A DNA stretch of 22,192 nucleotides, from the IMG/VR virus record IMGVR_UViG_3300027963_000372, positions 1 through 22,192 of that record, one strand, 5' to 3'. The notes under the pieces are model-generated. The model searched no databases, had not been told where the DNA came from, and saw nothing but the letters and a program-made list of their open reading frames with translations. This document shows positions 12,655 to 21,516 of the stretch, piece by piece (positions within the stretch are counted from its first letter, which is position 1; each line of letters opens with the position of its first letter). This DNA is from a virus. The translations under genes and the position numbers were made by a program.

Positions 12655-14133
12655 ATGTACATACCACTCAAATTACCCCCAGGCATTTACAGAAACGGCA
12701 CTGAGTACCAGTCGGCAGGCCGCTGGTATGACGCAAACCTTGTGCGCTGGTACGAGAACACTTTGCGACCCATGGGTGGCTGGAGAAAACGAGCTTCTAG
12801 CCAAATGACTGGTCTGTGCCGTGGTTTCATTACCTGGCGCGATAACAGCGCTTTGAGGTGGATTGCAGCAGGCACACAATCCAAACTCTATGCCATGAAT
12901 GAGGCTGGAACACTCAAAGAGATTACTCCAAGCGGCATTACAGCTGGCAATGCTGATGCAGTTTTGAAAACTGGTTATGGATACAGCACCTATGGCTCAT
13001 TTGGTTATGGCGTGGCCAGACCCGACTTGGGATCAGTTACTGCGGCCACCACATGGTCTATGGACACATGGGGCGAGTATTTGATTGCTTGCTCAAGCAC
13101 CGATGGCAAGCTCTATCAGTGGCAATTGGGGTTTGCGACACCCACATTGGCTGCGGCCATTACCAATGCACCTACGGGCAACAAGGCGGTCTTGGTGACT
13201 GCCGAGCGCATTATGTTTGCTTTAGGTGCTGGTGGTAATCCACGCAAAGTGCAATGGTCTGACCAGGAAGACAATACAGTCTGGACACCGGCAGCCACAA
13301 ATCAGGCCGGTGACTATGAACTGGCAACGCCTGGTTCACTCATTGCCGGCAAGCGAGTCAAGGGTGTCAACCTACTGTTTACAGATGTCGATGTGCATAC
13401 AGCGCAATATGTTGGCGCGCCATTTGTCTATGGCTTTGAGAAGGCTGGCTCTGGTTGTGGATTGATCTCGGCCCAGTCTGTGGCGGCCATTGACACTGCT
13501 GCCATTTGGATGAGCAAGTCTGGCTTCTGGATATATGACGGCTATGTCAAGCCACTGCCAAGCGATGTGTCGGATTATGTCTTTGGGAATATGAACTTTA
13601 ACCAGGCATCCAAAGTTTATGCTGTTCACAATAGTCAGTTTGGCGAAATCTGGTGGTATTACCCAAGCAGTGGAAGTAATGAAAATGACAGTTATGTCAC
13701 TTTTAATTATAGAGAGCAGCATTGGAACATAGGCTCATTGGCGCGTACTGCTGGCACTGATGCCGGAGTATTTACCAACCCATTGATGGTTTCAACCGAT
13801 GGTTATATCTATGAGCATGAAGTCGGTTTTGCTTATGACAGCGCCAACCTCTACGCTGAAAGTGGCCCAGTGCAATTGGGAAATGGCGACAACATCATGT
13901 CGGTCAGGCAAGTGGTCCCAGATGAGCAGACTCTGGGTGAAGCGGTGGTGTCATTTAAAACCCGTAATTACCCGACTGGCGACCAGTCTACATTTGGGCC
14001 ATATACGGCAGCCAACCCAACTTCAGTAAGGTTTTCTGGCCGACAAGTCAATGTAAAGGTGACTGGCAATACTTTGGCCGACTGGCGCGTGGGCATCTTT
14101 AGGCTTGAGGCCATCCCAGCCGGTAAGCGATGA
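12655..14133 (+). CDS. Tail nozzle/DNA stabilisation-like protein
   Basis: This 492-residue protein opens with MYIPLKLPPGIYRNGTEYQSAGRWYDANLVRW and contains repeated WGEYLIACSSTDGKLYQW-type blades, typical of beta-propeller-like nozzle proteins (P22 gp10 or T7 gp12 group) that close the short tail. Other supporting segments are RIMFALGAGGNPRKVQWSDQ and RVKGVNLLFTDVDVHTAQYV. The protein would plug the channel after DNA packaging. Its place before the GNAT-like protein and the internal virion proteins fits a podovirus tail module. It ends in an ATGA overlap with the next gene. Assignment is by pattern, not by a database match. Confidence 0.75.
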   Translation: MYIPLKLPPGIYRNGTEYQSAGRWYDANLVRWYENTLRPMGGWRKRASSQMTGLCRGFITWRDNSALRWIAAGTQSKLYAMNEAGTLKEITPSGITAGNADAVLKTGYGYSTYGSFGYGVARPDLGSVTAATTWSMDTWGEYLIACSSTDGKLYQWQLGFATPTLAAAITNAPTGNKAVLVTAERIMFALGAGGNPRKVQWSDQEDNTVWTPAATNQAGDYELATPGSLIAGKRVKGVNLLFTDVDVHTAQYVGAPFVYGFEKAGSGCGLISAQSVAAIDTAAIWMSKSGFWIYDGYVKPLPSDVSDYVFGNMNFNQASKVYAVHNSQFGEIWWYYPSSGSNENDSYVTFNYREQHWNIGSLARTAGTDAGVFTNPLMVSTDGYIYEHEVGFAYDSANLYAESGPVQLGNGDNIMSVRQVVPDEQTLGEAVVSFKTRNYPTGDQSTFGPYTAANPTSVRFSGRQVNVKVTGNTLADWRVGIFRLEAIPAGKR

Positions 14134-14498
14134 GCGACCAAGAACAATTGGACAGGCTGCGCCATCATGTGGAGGCTGCCTTAGAATACAGTGGAGGCAC
14201 ACATAATTTTGACGATGTCGCTGAGATGGTCGAGGATCACAGATTACAGCTGTGGCCGGCCAAGGACTCGGTGGTATTGACAGAGATCATTGTCTATCCG
14301 CAGCTAAAGAATTTGCATTATTTTCTGGCTGGTGGCGACCTAGATGAACTCTCACGGATGCGACCATTGATCGAATCCTGGGGCAAGTCTGTTGGCTGCA
14401 CCAGGGTGACTTTGGCAGGCCGAAGAGGCTGGGCAAAGACATTTTTGAAAGACGAAGGTTACAGTCCACAATGGTCTGTAATGGCAAAGGAACTTTAG
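14130..14498 (+). CDS. GNAT-fold-like phage protein
   Basis: This 122-residue protein has a C-terminal half that resembles an acetyltransferase: KNLHYFLAGGDLDELSRM, then LIESWGKSVGCTRVTLAGRRGWAKTFLKDEGY. T7 gp13, a morphogenesis protein before the internal core proteins, is often described as acetyltransferase-like, and this gene has the same place. The classical acetyl-CoA loop (Q/RxxGxG/A) is not evident, so catalysis is doubtful and a structural or assembly role is more likely. It overlaps the nozzle gene by four bases. Confidence 0.65.
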   Translation: MSDQEQLDRLRHHVEAALEYSGGTHNFDDVAEMVEDHRLQLWPAKDSVVLTEIIVYPQLKNLHYFLAGGDLDELSRMRPLIESWGKSVGCTRVTLAGRRGWAKTFLKDEGYSPQWSVMAKEL

Positions 14499-14507
14499 GG
14501 GATAAAT

Positions 14508-15743
14508 ATGGCCACAAATACAGAGCAACTACTTTCATATTTGCAGACTCCTGGTCTGACAGATGCGCAAATTGCTGGTGAAGTAAACCGATTAGGTGTT
14601 ACGGCTGCCCAAGTGTCACAGCTCACTGGTGTTCCAATTGCAGATGTCCAGTCTAGGCTTGGCACAGCTGCCAATGTAGTTGGTGGAACAACGGCTGGCA
14701 CAGTGGCTGGTGGTGGTGCAACAACCCCAACATTTGGCACAACCCAAGAGACTGCCTTTTATAACTTCTTGCAAACTCCAAATTTAACTGATCAGCAAAT
14801 TGCTGCTGAAGTTAATCGTCTTGGATTAAAAGGTGATCAAATTTCAAAAATGACTGGTGTTCCAGTTGGTGAGATCAATGCACGTTTGAATCTAATTTCA
14901 ACGCAAACGGCTGCACAGACTAAAGCGGCTGCTGATGCCTTGGCATTGACCAATTCTCAGAATGCTTTAAATGCGGCTAATGCAAGAGCTTTGGCTTTGC
15001 AAAACAAAACAACAACGCCAACAAATACAGCCAACTTCAGCGCATTTACAAACTTTCTTAAAACACCAGGCTTGACTGACCAGCAGATTGCAGCCGAGAT
15101 GAATCGTCTTGGCATCACAAACAGCCAAGTGTCTGGTCTGACTGGCGTGTCAGAAAATGATGTGCAAAACCGATTCAATGCAACTGCACCATTCTCAAAT
15201 GCCACACAAGGCTTTGCACAGAACTTCAACAATTACCAGTCAATCCCAATTGGCGCTCAATACAACCCTGGCGTGACAGCCGGTGGTGCATCCCCCTACT
15301 CTCAGATCATGTCGCAGATGAGACCAGTGGGCAACCCCTATGCTGGCGTGGTCGGTAACTTGAGCATGGGTGGCTATAACCCTGGTCTCTATGACCAGAT
15401 CAATGCAGCTAATGTTGCAAAAGCTATTGCTGCAAATGCTGGCACTACATTGGCTGACTATTATGGTGGCGGTGCTGGTGCTGGTGATGGTGGTGGAACT
15501 GGTGGTGATGGCGGTGGAGCTACCGGTGGCGGTGGTGGTGGTGCAATGGCCAAAGGCGGCTATGTCCATGGTGGCCTAATGTTTGGCCCCAATCCTCCTG
15601 GTCCAGATGATGGCGCTGTCAATCTTGATATGGGTGAATATGTGATCAAGAAGTCTTCAGTCGATAAATATGGCAAGGGACTTTTGGACATGATCAATGA
15701 AGGCAAAGTGCCTGCCAAGAAAATGAAATCTTTACTCGGATAA
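14508..15743 (+). CDS. Internal/tail protein with three 48-residue helical repeats
   Basis: This 411-residue protein contains three copies of a helical unit (about residues 5-51, 81-128 and 177-224). Each reads roughly FLxTPGLTDQQIAxEVNRLG, then QVSxLTGVPxxDVQxRL. Linkers of Ala/Thr/Gly and Gln separate them, and a Gly-rich stretch follows (about 322-347). The C-terminus (GGYVHGGLMFGPNPPGPDDGAVNLDMGEYVIKKSSVDKYG) matches a tail often seen at the end of phage internal virion proteins. The TDxQIAxEVNRLG and LTGV segments look like small DNA- or protein-binding helical domains. It is preceded by a strong site (AGGGGAT). Confidence 0.72.
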   Translation: MATNTEQLLSYLQTPGLTDAQIAGEVNRLGVTAAQVSQLTGVPIADVQSRLGTAANVVGGTTAGTVAGGGATTPTFGTTQETAFYNFLQTPNLTDQQIAAEVNRLGLKGDQISKMTGVPVGEINARLNLISTQTAAQTKAAADALALTNSQNALNAANARALALQNKTTTPTNTANFSAFTNFLKTPGLTDQQIAAEMNRLGITNSQVSGLTGVSENDVQNRFNATAPFSNATQGFAQNFNNYQSIPIGAQYNPGVTAGGASPYSQIMSQMRPVGNPYAGVVGNLSMGGYNPGLYDQINAANVAKAIAANAGTTLADYYGGGAGAGDGGGTGGDGGGATGGGGGGAMAKGGYVHGGLMFGPNPPGPDDGAVNLDMGEYVIKKSSVDKYGKGLLDMINEGKVPAKKMKSLLG

Positions 15744-15752
15744 GGTGGCGAT

Positions 15753-16706
15753 ATGTCAAAAGGTGGAACAACAACCTCAACAAGCTCCATTGATCCACAG
15801 ATCAAAGAAGCATTCTTGGCCAATTTTCAGCAGGCCCAAGGGGTCGCTGGCGCTTTGCCGACTCAGCAGTTTGCCGGCTACAACCCTTTGTATCAGGCAG
15901 GCGAGGAGGCTTTGGTCAACACCGGCCTTGCTGGCCCAGGCATTACTGGCACAGACTTAGCAGCCCAGATGGCCGCGTATGGCGGTGTCTATCAGCCTGG
16001 TCAGATCACAGCGCAGCAGACCAATCTAGGTCTTGGACAAGGTCCAGGCACTATCGGCTCTTACATGAATCCCTACTCAGAGATGGTGCGCAAGAACGCA
16101 TTGACTGACCTTGAGGCTTCACGCCAGACTGCCATCCAGCAGATGGGCGAGCGCGCAACTGCTGCCAAGGCTTTTGGTGGATCACGCCAAGGTGTGGCCG
16201 AGGCTTTGACCAATGCAGGGTTTGCTAAACAGGCCGGCACTCTTGGGGCAACATTAAACGAGCAGGCATTTAATCAGGCAATGGCCGCGCAGCAGGCCGA
16301 CATTGGTCGCAGATCAGCAGCAGACATTGCCAATCAGCAAGCAGGCTTGCAAGGTGCGCAATTAAGGCTAGGCGGTGCAAGCCAGCTAGGAAATTTGGCT
16401 GCACAGCAACAAGCATTGCGTCTTGGTGGCGCTCAAGCGGTCATGGCCGCTGGTGGTGCGCGTCAGGCATTGGACCAGCAACAAATGGATGCGATCCGCA
16501 ATATTGGTTTGCAGCGTCTTGGTGTGGTCCAGTCTTCACTCGGTGCGCAGCCTGCCAATCTTGGCATGGTGGCCACAACGCCATACACCCAGAATGTCGG
16601 TGCTGGCCTATTAGGCGGTGCATTGGCTGGCTCTCAATTGGCTGGTGCGGCTGGTATTTCAGCAGGCACTGGCGCGACTCTTGGTGCATTGACTGCCTTA
16701 ATCTAA
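15753..16706 (+). CDS. Internal virion (ejection) protein, Ala/Gln-rich
   Basis: This 317-residue protein starts with Ser/Thr residues and has YNPLYQAGEEAL and GSYMNPYSEMVRKNALTDLEASRQTAIQQM, a pattern known from small internal virion proteins of podoviruses (T7 gp14-like position). The middle is a long Ala/Gln-rich helix with AKAFGGSRQGVAEALTNAGFAKQAG. The end is hydrophobic and Gly-rich (GAGLLGGALAGSQLAGAAG) and could insert into the host envelope. TAAGGTGGCGAT before ATG is the ribosome binding site. Its role is inferred from place and composition. Confidence 0.7.
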   Translation: MSKGGTTTSTSSIDPQIKEAFLANFQQAQGVAGALPTQQFAGYNPLYQAGEEALVNTGLAGPGITGTDLAAQMAAYGGVYQPGQITAQQTNLGLGQGPGTIGSYMNPYSEMVRKNALTDLEASRQTAIQQMGERATAAKAFGGSRQGVAEALTNAGFAKQAGTLGATLNEQAFNQAMAAQQADIGRRSAADIANQQAGLQGAQLRLGGASQLGNLAAQQQALRLGGAQAVMAAGGARQALDQQQMDAIRNIGLQRLGVVQSSLGAQPANLGMVATTPYTQNVGAGLLGGALAGSQLAGAAGISAGTGATLGALTALI

Positions 16707-16707
16707 C

Positions 16708-17157
16708 ATGAGACAAAACCCAACTCCAGAGCCACAACGCTACGCTGATGCGCAGCTGATGGCTTTGCTTGATCCATCAAGCAAGCGTGACACCATCCTG
16801 ATCACGCCTGGATCACCGATGCCCTCGCGCATCCCTGATGGGTTAACAGTGGCTCAGACAAGCCGTGGCATTGTGATAACCAGTGATCCTGCAAAGGTCA
16901 AGATCATTGACCAAGGGTCTGAGAAAGATGTGGGCATGGCACTGTTTGGCTATGCGCATGATCAGACCAAGGGATTTGACAATGTGGCGGTAGCCATGGA
17001 CAGAAACAAAACACCGGTGGCAGAACTGGCCATCAAGCCTGGTCAAGAAAGACAGGCCATGAAGGCTGCATCTTTGCTTGCACCAGATACAGGATCAACT
17101 AACATGATGAGCAGAGGCGATGTGGTCAATACACGCCTCAAAGGTTTATTGGATTAA
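16708..17157 (+). CDS. Hypothetical protein in the internal virion module
   Basis: This 149-residue protein begins MRQNPTPEPQRYADAQLMAL and has a mixed middle (TVAQTSRGIVITSDPAKVKII) and an end with LLAPDTGSTNMMSRGDVVN. I do not recognise a domain. It starts only two bases after the previous stop and has no visible ribosome binding site, so it is probably made by coupled translation. It lies between two large internal proteins and is probably a virion or assembly protein. Confidence 0.65.
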   Translation: MRQNPTPEPQRYADAQLMALLDPSSKRDTILITPGSPMPSRIPDGLTVAQTSRGIVITSDPAKVKIIDQGSEKDVGMALFGYAHDQTKGFDNVAVAMDRNKTPVAELAIKPGQERQAMKAASLLAPDTGSTNMMSRGDVVNTRLKGLLD

Positions 17158-17166
17158 GGTGGGAAT

Positions 17167-18744
17167 ATGGCTAATGAATTTGACTTCAGCAGTTTAGGAA
17201 GTATGTTTGGCGGTGGTGGAGTGCCAACTGGTCTTGATGCATTGCTGACAGAAGATCAGCGCAAACTCTTGGGCCGTAATGCTGCACTGTCAGCAGCTGG
17301 TGCATTGCTCCAAGCCAGTGGCCGAAGTGCAGTGCCTATTAGCATGGGCCAAGCGCTTGGATCAGCTTTGCAGGCAGGCCAGCAAGGTTATCAACAAGCC
17401 CGTGCCACTTCTTTTCAAGATTTGATTTTGGGTGCAAAACTCCAAGAGGCAAAAACAGCCCAAGATTTGCAAAAGCAAGTCGCAGGCATATTGACTGGCC
17501 CTGCACCAACTGCATTGAGTCCAGAGATGCAGGCTTTGGCTATTCCTGGTATGCAGGCTGGCCCAACTGTGGCCCGTGCTGAACTGGCCGCAAACATTCC
17601 ACAGCCAAGTGCCAATGAAGCTAAGGCTTTGCAATATCAAAGAATTGCAGACATTTATACAGCAGCCGGTAAGAGTGAAGATGCAAAGCGCTATCAAGAC
17701 ATTGCCAAAGAACTCAACCCAAGGGCTGAGATAACGGGACAACCATTTGAAGTGACTGATCCAAAAGGCAATGCCATATTGGTCCAGCAATACAAAGATG
17801 GCACTGTGAAGACCATGCAAGGCTATGGTCCAAAACGTGATGTCGTTTTGCAATCCCTTGGTGGCCAGACTGTGGCAATTGACAAGTCAAAACTAAAAGG
17901 CAACGAGACATTTGCCCAGACAATGACTCCGAGTGAGATTGCCAATTTGCAGGTGGCTAGAGGAAATTTGGCCGTGGCTCAAGGTGGTCTTGGCTTGCGT
18001 CAGCAAGAATTTTTGCGTGGTGGATATCAACTAAAAGAAGGCCCAGATGGTCTGTCTTATGTACCAACTGCACCAGGCGGCCCAGCCATCCCAGTGATGA
18101 CAGCAGCCGGAACACCATTTGAAGGTGCTGGCGCTAAACCTACTGAAGACCAAAGTAAGTCAGCAGGCTTTGCTTATCGCATGAAGCAATCGACCGCAAT
18201 TTTTAATCAGCCTGCTGTGGATAAAACTGGCCAGCCAATTTTAGACCCTAAGACTGGAAACCCAGTAACTCTTGAAGATTTGTATGGAAAGCCATCAAGA
18301 ATACAAGCGGCCTTGCGTGAAATCCCAAGCGCTGGATTGACTACAGGCATTGCTAATGTGACTGAAGATGTTGGACGTCAGCAGTATCGTCAAGCCCAAG
18401 AGAACTGGGTTACTGCCAATTTGCGACCAGAATCTGGTGCAGCCATTGGTGTGGATGAAATGGCCAAAGAGATTCAAAAGTATTTCCCACAGGCCAATGA
18501 TGCGGCAAAAACAATCGAGCAAAAAGCCCGTGCTAGGCGTGACACTGAACTGGCCATGACTGTGCGCGCTGGTCCAGCCTATAAGCAAGTGGAAAAAGCA
18601 GTGGCTGCACAGAATTTAACAAATGCAGCGCCTGCACCCATGGCACAACCTGGTGCAGCAGTGCCAACTGTTAGGCAACCGGCTGGTGTTGGTAGATTAG
18701 TCAGAGACCCAGTGACGGGTGTTTATCGTTATGTAATGGAGTAA
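17167..18744 (+). CDS. Large internal virion/ejection protein
   Basis: This 525-residue protein starts with a Gly-rich tail (FDFSSLGSMFGGGGVPTGL) and a helix that looks membrane-active (LSAAGALLQASGRSAVPISMGQAL). It continues with Gln/Ala-rich helices up to about residue 190, a small beta part (EVTDPKGNAILVQQYKDGTVKTM), then further helices and a proline-rich end (RDPVTGVYRYVME). Size and composition match the large ejected core proteins of podoviruses. The ribosome binding site is TAAGGTGGGAAT, almost the same as that of the other internal protein at 15753. It is four codons or fewer from the next gene, so the two are one unit. Confidence 0.68.
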   Translation: MANEFDFSSLGSMFGGGGVPTGLDALLTEDQRKLLGRNAALSAAGALLQASGRSAVPISMGQALGSALQAGQQGYQQARATSFQDLILGAKLQEAKTAQDLQKQVAGILTGPAPTALSPEMQALAIPGMQAGPTVARAELAANIPQPSANEAKALQYQRIADIYTAAGKSEDAKRYQDIAKELNPRAEITGQPFEVTDPKGNAILVQQYKDGTVKTMQGYGPKRDVVLQSLGGQTVAIDKSKLKGNETFAQTMTPSEIANLQVARGNLAVAQGGLGLRQQEFLRGGYQLKEGPDGLSYVPTAPGGPAIPVMTAAGTPFEGAGAKPTEDQSKSAGFAYRMKQSTAIFNQPAVDKTGQPILDPKTGNPVTLEDLYGKPSRIQAALREIPSAGLTTGIANVTEDVGRQQYRQAQENWVTANLRPESGAAIGVDEMAKEIQKYFPQANDAAKTIEQKARARRDTELAMTVRAGPAYKQVEKAVAAQNLTNAAPAPMAQPGAAVPTVRQPAGVGRLVRDPVTGVYRYVME

Positions 18745-18747
18745 AAG

Positions 18748-20550
18748 ATGGCTGACAAAATTGTTGAAATACCAAACATTGGGCCAGTGTCTTTTCCAGA
18801 GGGAATGACTGATGCTGACATCATCAAGGCCATTCAAGCATTGCAAGCACCAGCTGCTGCACCACCAACTGGAAAAGCCCCAGAGTCTTTTGGAGCAAAA
18901 ATTCTGAATTCACCAGTCGGTGGTGTCATTCGCGGTTTGCGTGATATTCCAGACGCTGGCGCTCAACTGCTAACCCGTGGCCTAGAAGCTATTTCACCAG
19001 CAGGCTCAAGTCTTGAGCAGTTTGCGCAATCAGAACGCAAAAGAGTTGAAGACATCAATCGTCAGGCTGAACTTGATTACCAGAGAAACTGGCGACAAGG
19101 TCAGATGCGTCAAGGTGAAATTGATGTGGGCCGTGTCGGTGGCAACATTGCAGGCACATTGATCCCATCAAGCGCTGCCGTGCGCGTACTTGGCGCGACC
19201 ACGGCCCCAGTGCGAGCTGGCGCAATTAGTGGTGCAGTCGGTGGCGCTTTGCAACCCGTGGCCACAACGCCTGGCACAACAACTCCAGAATTCATGGCTC
19301 AGAAAGTCGAGCAAATGGGTGCTGGTACAGCATTTGGTGCAGGCGCTGGATATCTTGGCGGTAAGTTATCTGACATTCTGTTTGGCGCTAAACCACCAGC
19401 CATGCCAATGCCTGGTCAACCAGGTGTCGGTGGCGCTCAAGTCAATGTGACCACAACGCCAACGGCCACAGTCACTGGTGGTGGTTCAACTATGGGCGCT
19501 GTCGGCCCAGATGCATCAGCCGGACTGACTGCGGCCCAGCAGGCCATTCTTGGCCGTGGCAAGGAAATGGGATTTAGAACAACGCCTGGTCAAGAGACTG
19601 GCTCTAGGTCTTTGCAGCAGATGGAAGCTCGAATGGAGTCAAACCCGTTTACTTCTGGACCATTTAACACAATCAAAGATACAAACCAAAAGATTCTTAA
19701 TCGATCCACAGCGCAAGCCATTGGTGTGGATTCTGCTGAATTGAGCAATCCAGTATTGGCCCAAGCACAGCGCCAGATCAGCAAGGTCTACCAACAAGTG
19801 GCCAGTCCAGACGTCAAAAAGGTAGATGGTAATACTATCCAGACTGGCATTGAAATTGTCGATAAGGCTTTTGAAGGTCTGACAACTCAGCCATTTAAAA
19901 ATAATCTTTTTGTGCAGCAGCTGCAAAACATAGCAGCCAAAGGCGAGGCCAGTGGCAATGAATTGCAGGCTTTATCGTCAAAAATTGGCAAGCGTGCCAA
20001 AAACGAAATGACCACAGCAATGGGTGATCGTGAGCTTGGTAGCGCTTTGTTCCAAGTTAAAGAAATGGTCGATGATGCCTTGGCCCAAGGCTTGTCTAAA
20101 GAGCAGCAGGCTGCATTCCAGCTGGCCCGTGCCAACTATCGCAACTTGATGACCATCAGGTCCAATCAAGGTGTAGTCAATCCATCGACCGGAAATGTGT
20201 CAGGCTTGAATCTAGCCAGTGCGTTGACCCGCAAAGACCCACAAGGCTTTGTGTTTGGCTCTAATCAGACACCGATGTATGAGGCCGCTAGATTTGCCCA
20301 GGCATTCAAGCCAATTGTTGGTGACTCTGGAACGGCCACAAGGTCCATGGAAATGAGTCCTTTAAGCATGATGTTGGCCGCGCCAACAAACATTGCAGCC
20401 CGTGCCTATACGGCCCAGCCAACTGCTAACCTTGCCTCAAGAATGCAGACTGGTGTTGCACCAGGCACTGATCTGGCCACACAAGAACTCTTGAAAAAGA
20501 TGTTCCCGCAAACTGGTGCAGCCGGCTTGATCAGCCTTTTAGGCCAATAA
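18748..20550 (+). CDS. Large internal virion/ejection protein with FPxGMTDxxI motif
   Basis: This 600-residue protein opens with VSFPEGMTDADIIKAIQAL, a motif known at the start of many phage ejected or internal proteins. Residues about 130-180 and 190-215 are Gly/Ala-rich and hydrophobic (VGGNIAGTLIPSSAAVRVLG, GTAFGAGAGYLGGKL), as expected for segments that build a channel through the host envelope. The remainder is a long helical region with QLQNIAAKGEASGNELQALSS and EQQAAFQLARANYRNLMTIRSNQG. It is the last gene of the late operon and abuts the minus-strand operon with no gap. GGAGTAAAAG precedes ATG 18748. Confidence 0.7.
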   Translation: MADKIVEIPNIGPVSFPEGMTDADIIKAIQALQAPAAAPPTGKAPESFGAKILNSPVGGVIRGLRDIPDAGAQLLTRGLEAISPAGSSLEQFAQSERKRVEDINRQAELDYQRNWRQGQMRQGEIDVGRVGGNIAGTLIPSSAAVRVLGATTAPVRAGAISGAVGGALQPVATTPGTTTPEFMAQKVEQMGAGTAFGAGAGYLGGKLSDILFGAKPPAMPMPGQPGVGGAQVNVTTTPTATVTGGGSTMGAVGPDASAGLTAAQQAILGRGKEMGFRTTPGQETGSRSLQQMEARMESNPFTSGPFNTIKDTNQKILNRSTAQAIGVDSAELSNPVLAQAQRQISKVYQQVASPDVKKVDGNTIQTGIEIVDKAFEGLTTQPFKNNLFVQQLQNIAAKGEASGNELQALSSKIGKRAKNEMTTAMGDRELGSALFQVKEMVDDALAQGLSKEQQAAFQLARANYRNLMTIRSNQGVVNPSTGNVSGLNLASALTRKDPQGFVFGSNQTPMYEAARFAQAFKPIVGDSGTATRSMEMSPLSMMLAAPTNIAARAYTAQPTANLASRMQTGVAPGTDLATQELLKKMFPQTGAAGLISLLGQ

Positions 20551-20937
20551 CTAAGACCCAAAAAACGCGGCAACAAGTGGGTCGCGTTTAACTACCCGTC
20601 TCTTCTGCCTGCGTCTGGCCAAGCCAAAGTCTTTGTCGTCTGCTGACATTTTCTCGCGGTATTTTTTGATGCGCTCTGAGCCTGGCACTGGCCCAGGCGC
20701 TTCAGCATCAACCCCATCACCCCATGACCACAGAGGCCGCCACTGGCCATTGGCGCTCACTCTGGTGTAGCCGCTGATATATACCAATTCATGGCGGTGC
20801 AGATCAAACAGAATCCTCGCAGCACTGCGTCTGGCACAGAAGCACAGCTTGGCCAGATCAAGGTCTGACAGATTGCCTTTTTTCTGGAGTGCTGCCTCAA
20901 TGGCAGGGCCTACACGGGGCTTTAAGCCTCTGGCCAT
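20551..20937 (-). CDS. Winged-helix-like DNA-binding protein
   Basis: This basic 128-residue protein has a winged-helix-like part at about residues 10-75: AIEAALQKKGNLSDLDLAKL, then RRSAARILFDLHRHELVYIS and a wing up to the WRPLWSWGDG segment. A C-terminal basic tail follows (ERIKKYREK, ARRRQKRRVVKR). Similar proteins occur as small regulators in phages of Gram-negative bacteria. It is the last gene of the minus-strand operon and its start overlaps the previous gene by 16 bases. Whether it regulates early or late genes is unknown. Confidence 0.68.
   Translation of the reverse strand: MARGLKPRVGPAIEAALQKKGNLSDLDLAKLCFCARRSAARILFDLHRHELVYISGYTRVSANGQWRPLWSWGDGVDAEAPGPVPGSERIKKYREKMSADDKDFGLARRRQKRRVVKRDPLVAAFFGS
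20555..20589. terminator. Possible bidirectional terminator at the convergent junction
   Basis: AAACGCG (20563-20569) pairs with CGCGTTT (20583-20589). An alternative stem GACCC (20555-20559) pairs with GGGTC (20579-20583). Both lie within the last codons of the minus-strand gene. The stems are good but lack a long T run, so this is a candidate only. Confidence 0.4.
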
Positions 20938-21155
20938 GTGCCGGTCTCCATTCGGGCTTTCAAGCGCTCCAGCATTGTTTTGACAACGAATGCATGGGTC
21001 CTGATCTCTTGAGTGGTAGCATGGCCATAACCATCAGGCGATGTCAGCGCCATGGTCAGGTCCAAGCAAGCCTCAAGGGCCAATGGCAATTCTTTCTGGG
21101 AATTCATGAATTGCTCATTTGGCACATGGTAATGATGGGCGGGTTTATTGGTCAT
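20922..21155 (-). CDS. Hypothetical small protein of the minus-strand operon
   Basis: I start this 77-residue protein at ATG 21155 (MTNKPAHHYHVPNEQFMNSQ), 11 bases inside the end of the preceding gene. A longer start at 21182 would lie further inside it. The product is helical, with LPLALEACLDLTMALTSPDG and TQEIRTHAFVVKTMLERLKARM. No domain is recognised. Overlap with both neighbours indicates one translational unit. Confidence 0.62.
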   Translation of the reverse strand: MTNKPAHHYHVPNEQFMNSQKELPLALEACLDLTMALTSPDGYGHATTQEIRTHAFVVKTMLERLKARMETGTWPEA

Positions 21156-21420
21156 TGAACTTAGCCAAAGCCGTGATCTCAATGTGGTCCACCATGGATT
21201 GCAAAATCATGTGGGCAATGTCCACATCAGTGCCAGCAATGTATGCGTTATTGAGGGTCATGCACTCTTCAATATCAGGCTCATAAGGCGCGCCATAAGA
21301 GTCGGTGTAGCCTTTCTCTTCTGGGCTGTATTCGAGAAAACAGACCAGATCAACGTCTTCTACTGAGCATTCAAACTGGAACAAGTCTCTGGGGCAACTG
21401 GGTGTTGGGCCGTAGTTCAT
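21145..21420 (-). CDS. Hypothetical acidic protein of the minus-strand operon
   Basis: This 91-residue protein has a Cys-containing start (MNYGPTPSCPRDLFQFECSV), an acidic Tyr-rich middle (YSPEEKGYTDSYGAPYEPDIEE) and an end that looks helical (DVDIAHMILQSMVDHIEITA). No domain is recognised. It starts one base after the stop of the tiny membrane gene upstream (TGATATG) and is preceded by AGGGGT, a fair ribosome binding site. Confidence 0.65.
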   Translation of the reverse strand: MNYGPTPSCPRDLFQFECSVEDVDLVCFLEYSPEEKGYTDSYGAPYEPDIEECMTLNNAYIAGTDVDIAHMILQSMVDHIEITALAKFNDQ

Positions 21421-21421
21421 A

Positions 21422-21514
21422 TCAACCCCTCCAAGCCAACATCACGCCAATGCCACCAAAAATAATGATGGCCAAGGTGCATTCGATCAGGGTGGTAATG
21501 ATTTTCTGTTTCAT
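21422..21514 (-). CDS. 30-residue single-span membrane peptide
   Basis: ATG at 21514 and TGA at 21422-21424 give MKQKIITTLIECTLAIIIFG followed by GIGVMLAWRG. A basic start is followed by one hydrophobic helix. It is preceded by the same 12-base purine-rich leader as the 127-residue gene upstream, which supports expression. Function is unknown. Confidence 0.58.
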   Translation of the reverse strand: MKQKIITTLIECTLAIIIFGGIGVMLAWRG

Positions 21515-21516
21515 CG

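Noticed and set aside
15240-15569. Thr/Ser-rich minus-strand frame
   Set aside because: It mirrors the glycine-rich GGT/GGC repeats of the plus-strand internal protein.
20889-21158. Plus-strand 89-codon frame
   Set aside because: It lies opposite two overlapping minus-strand genes that form a consistent operon and it has no start signal.
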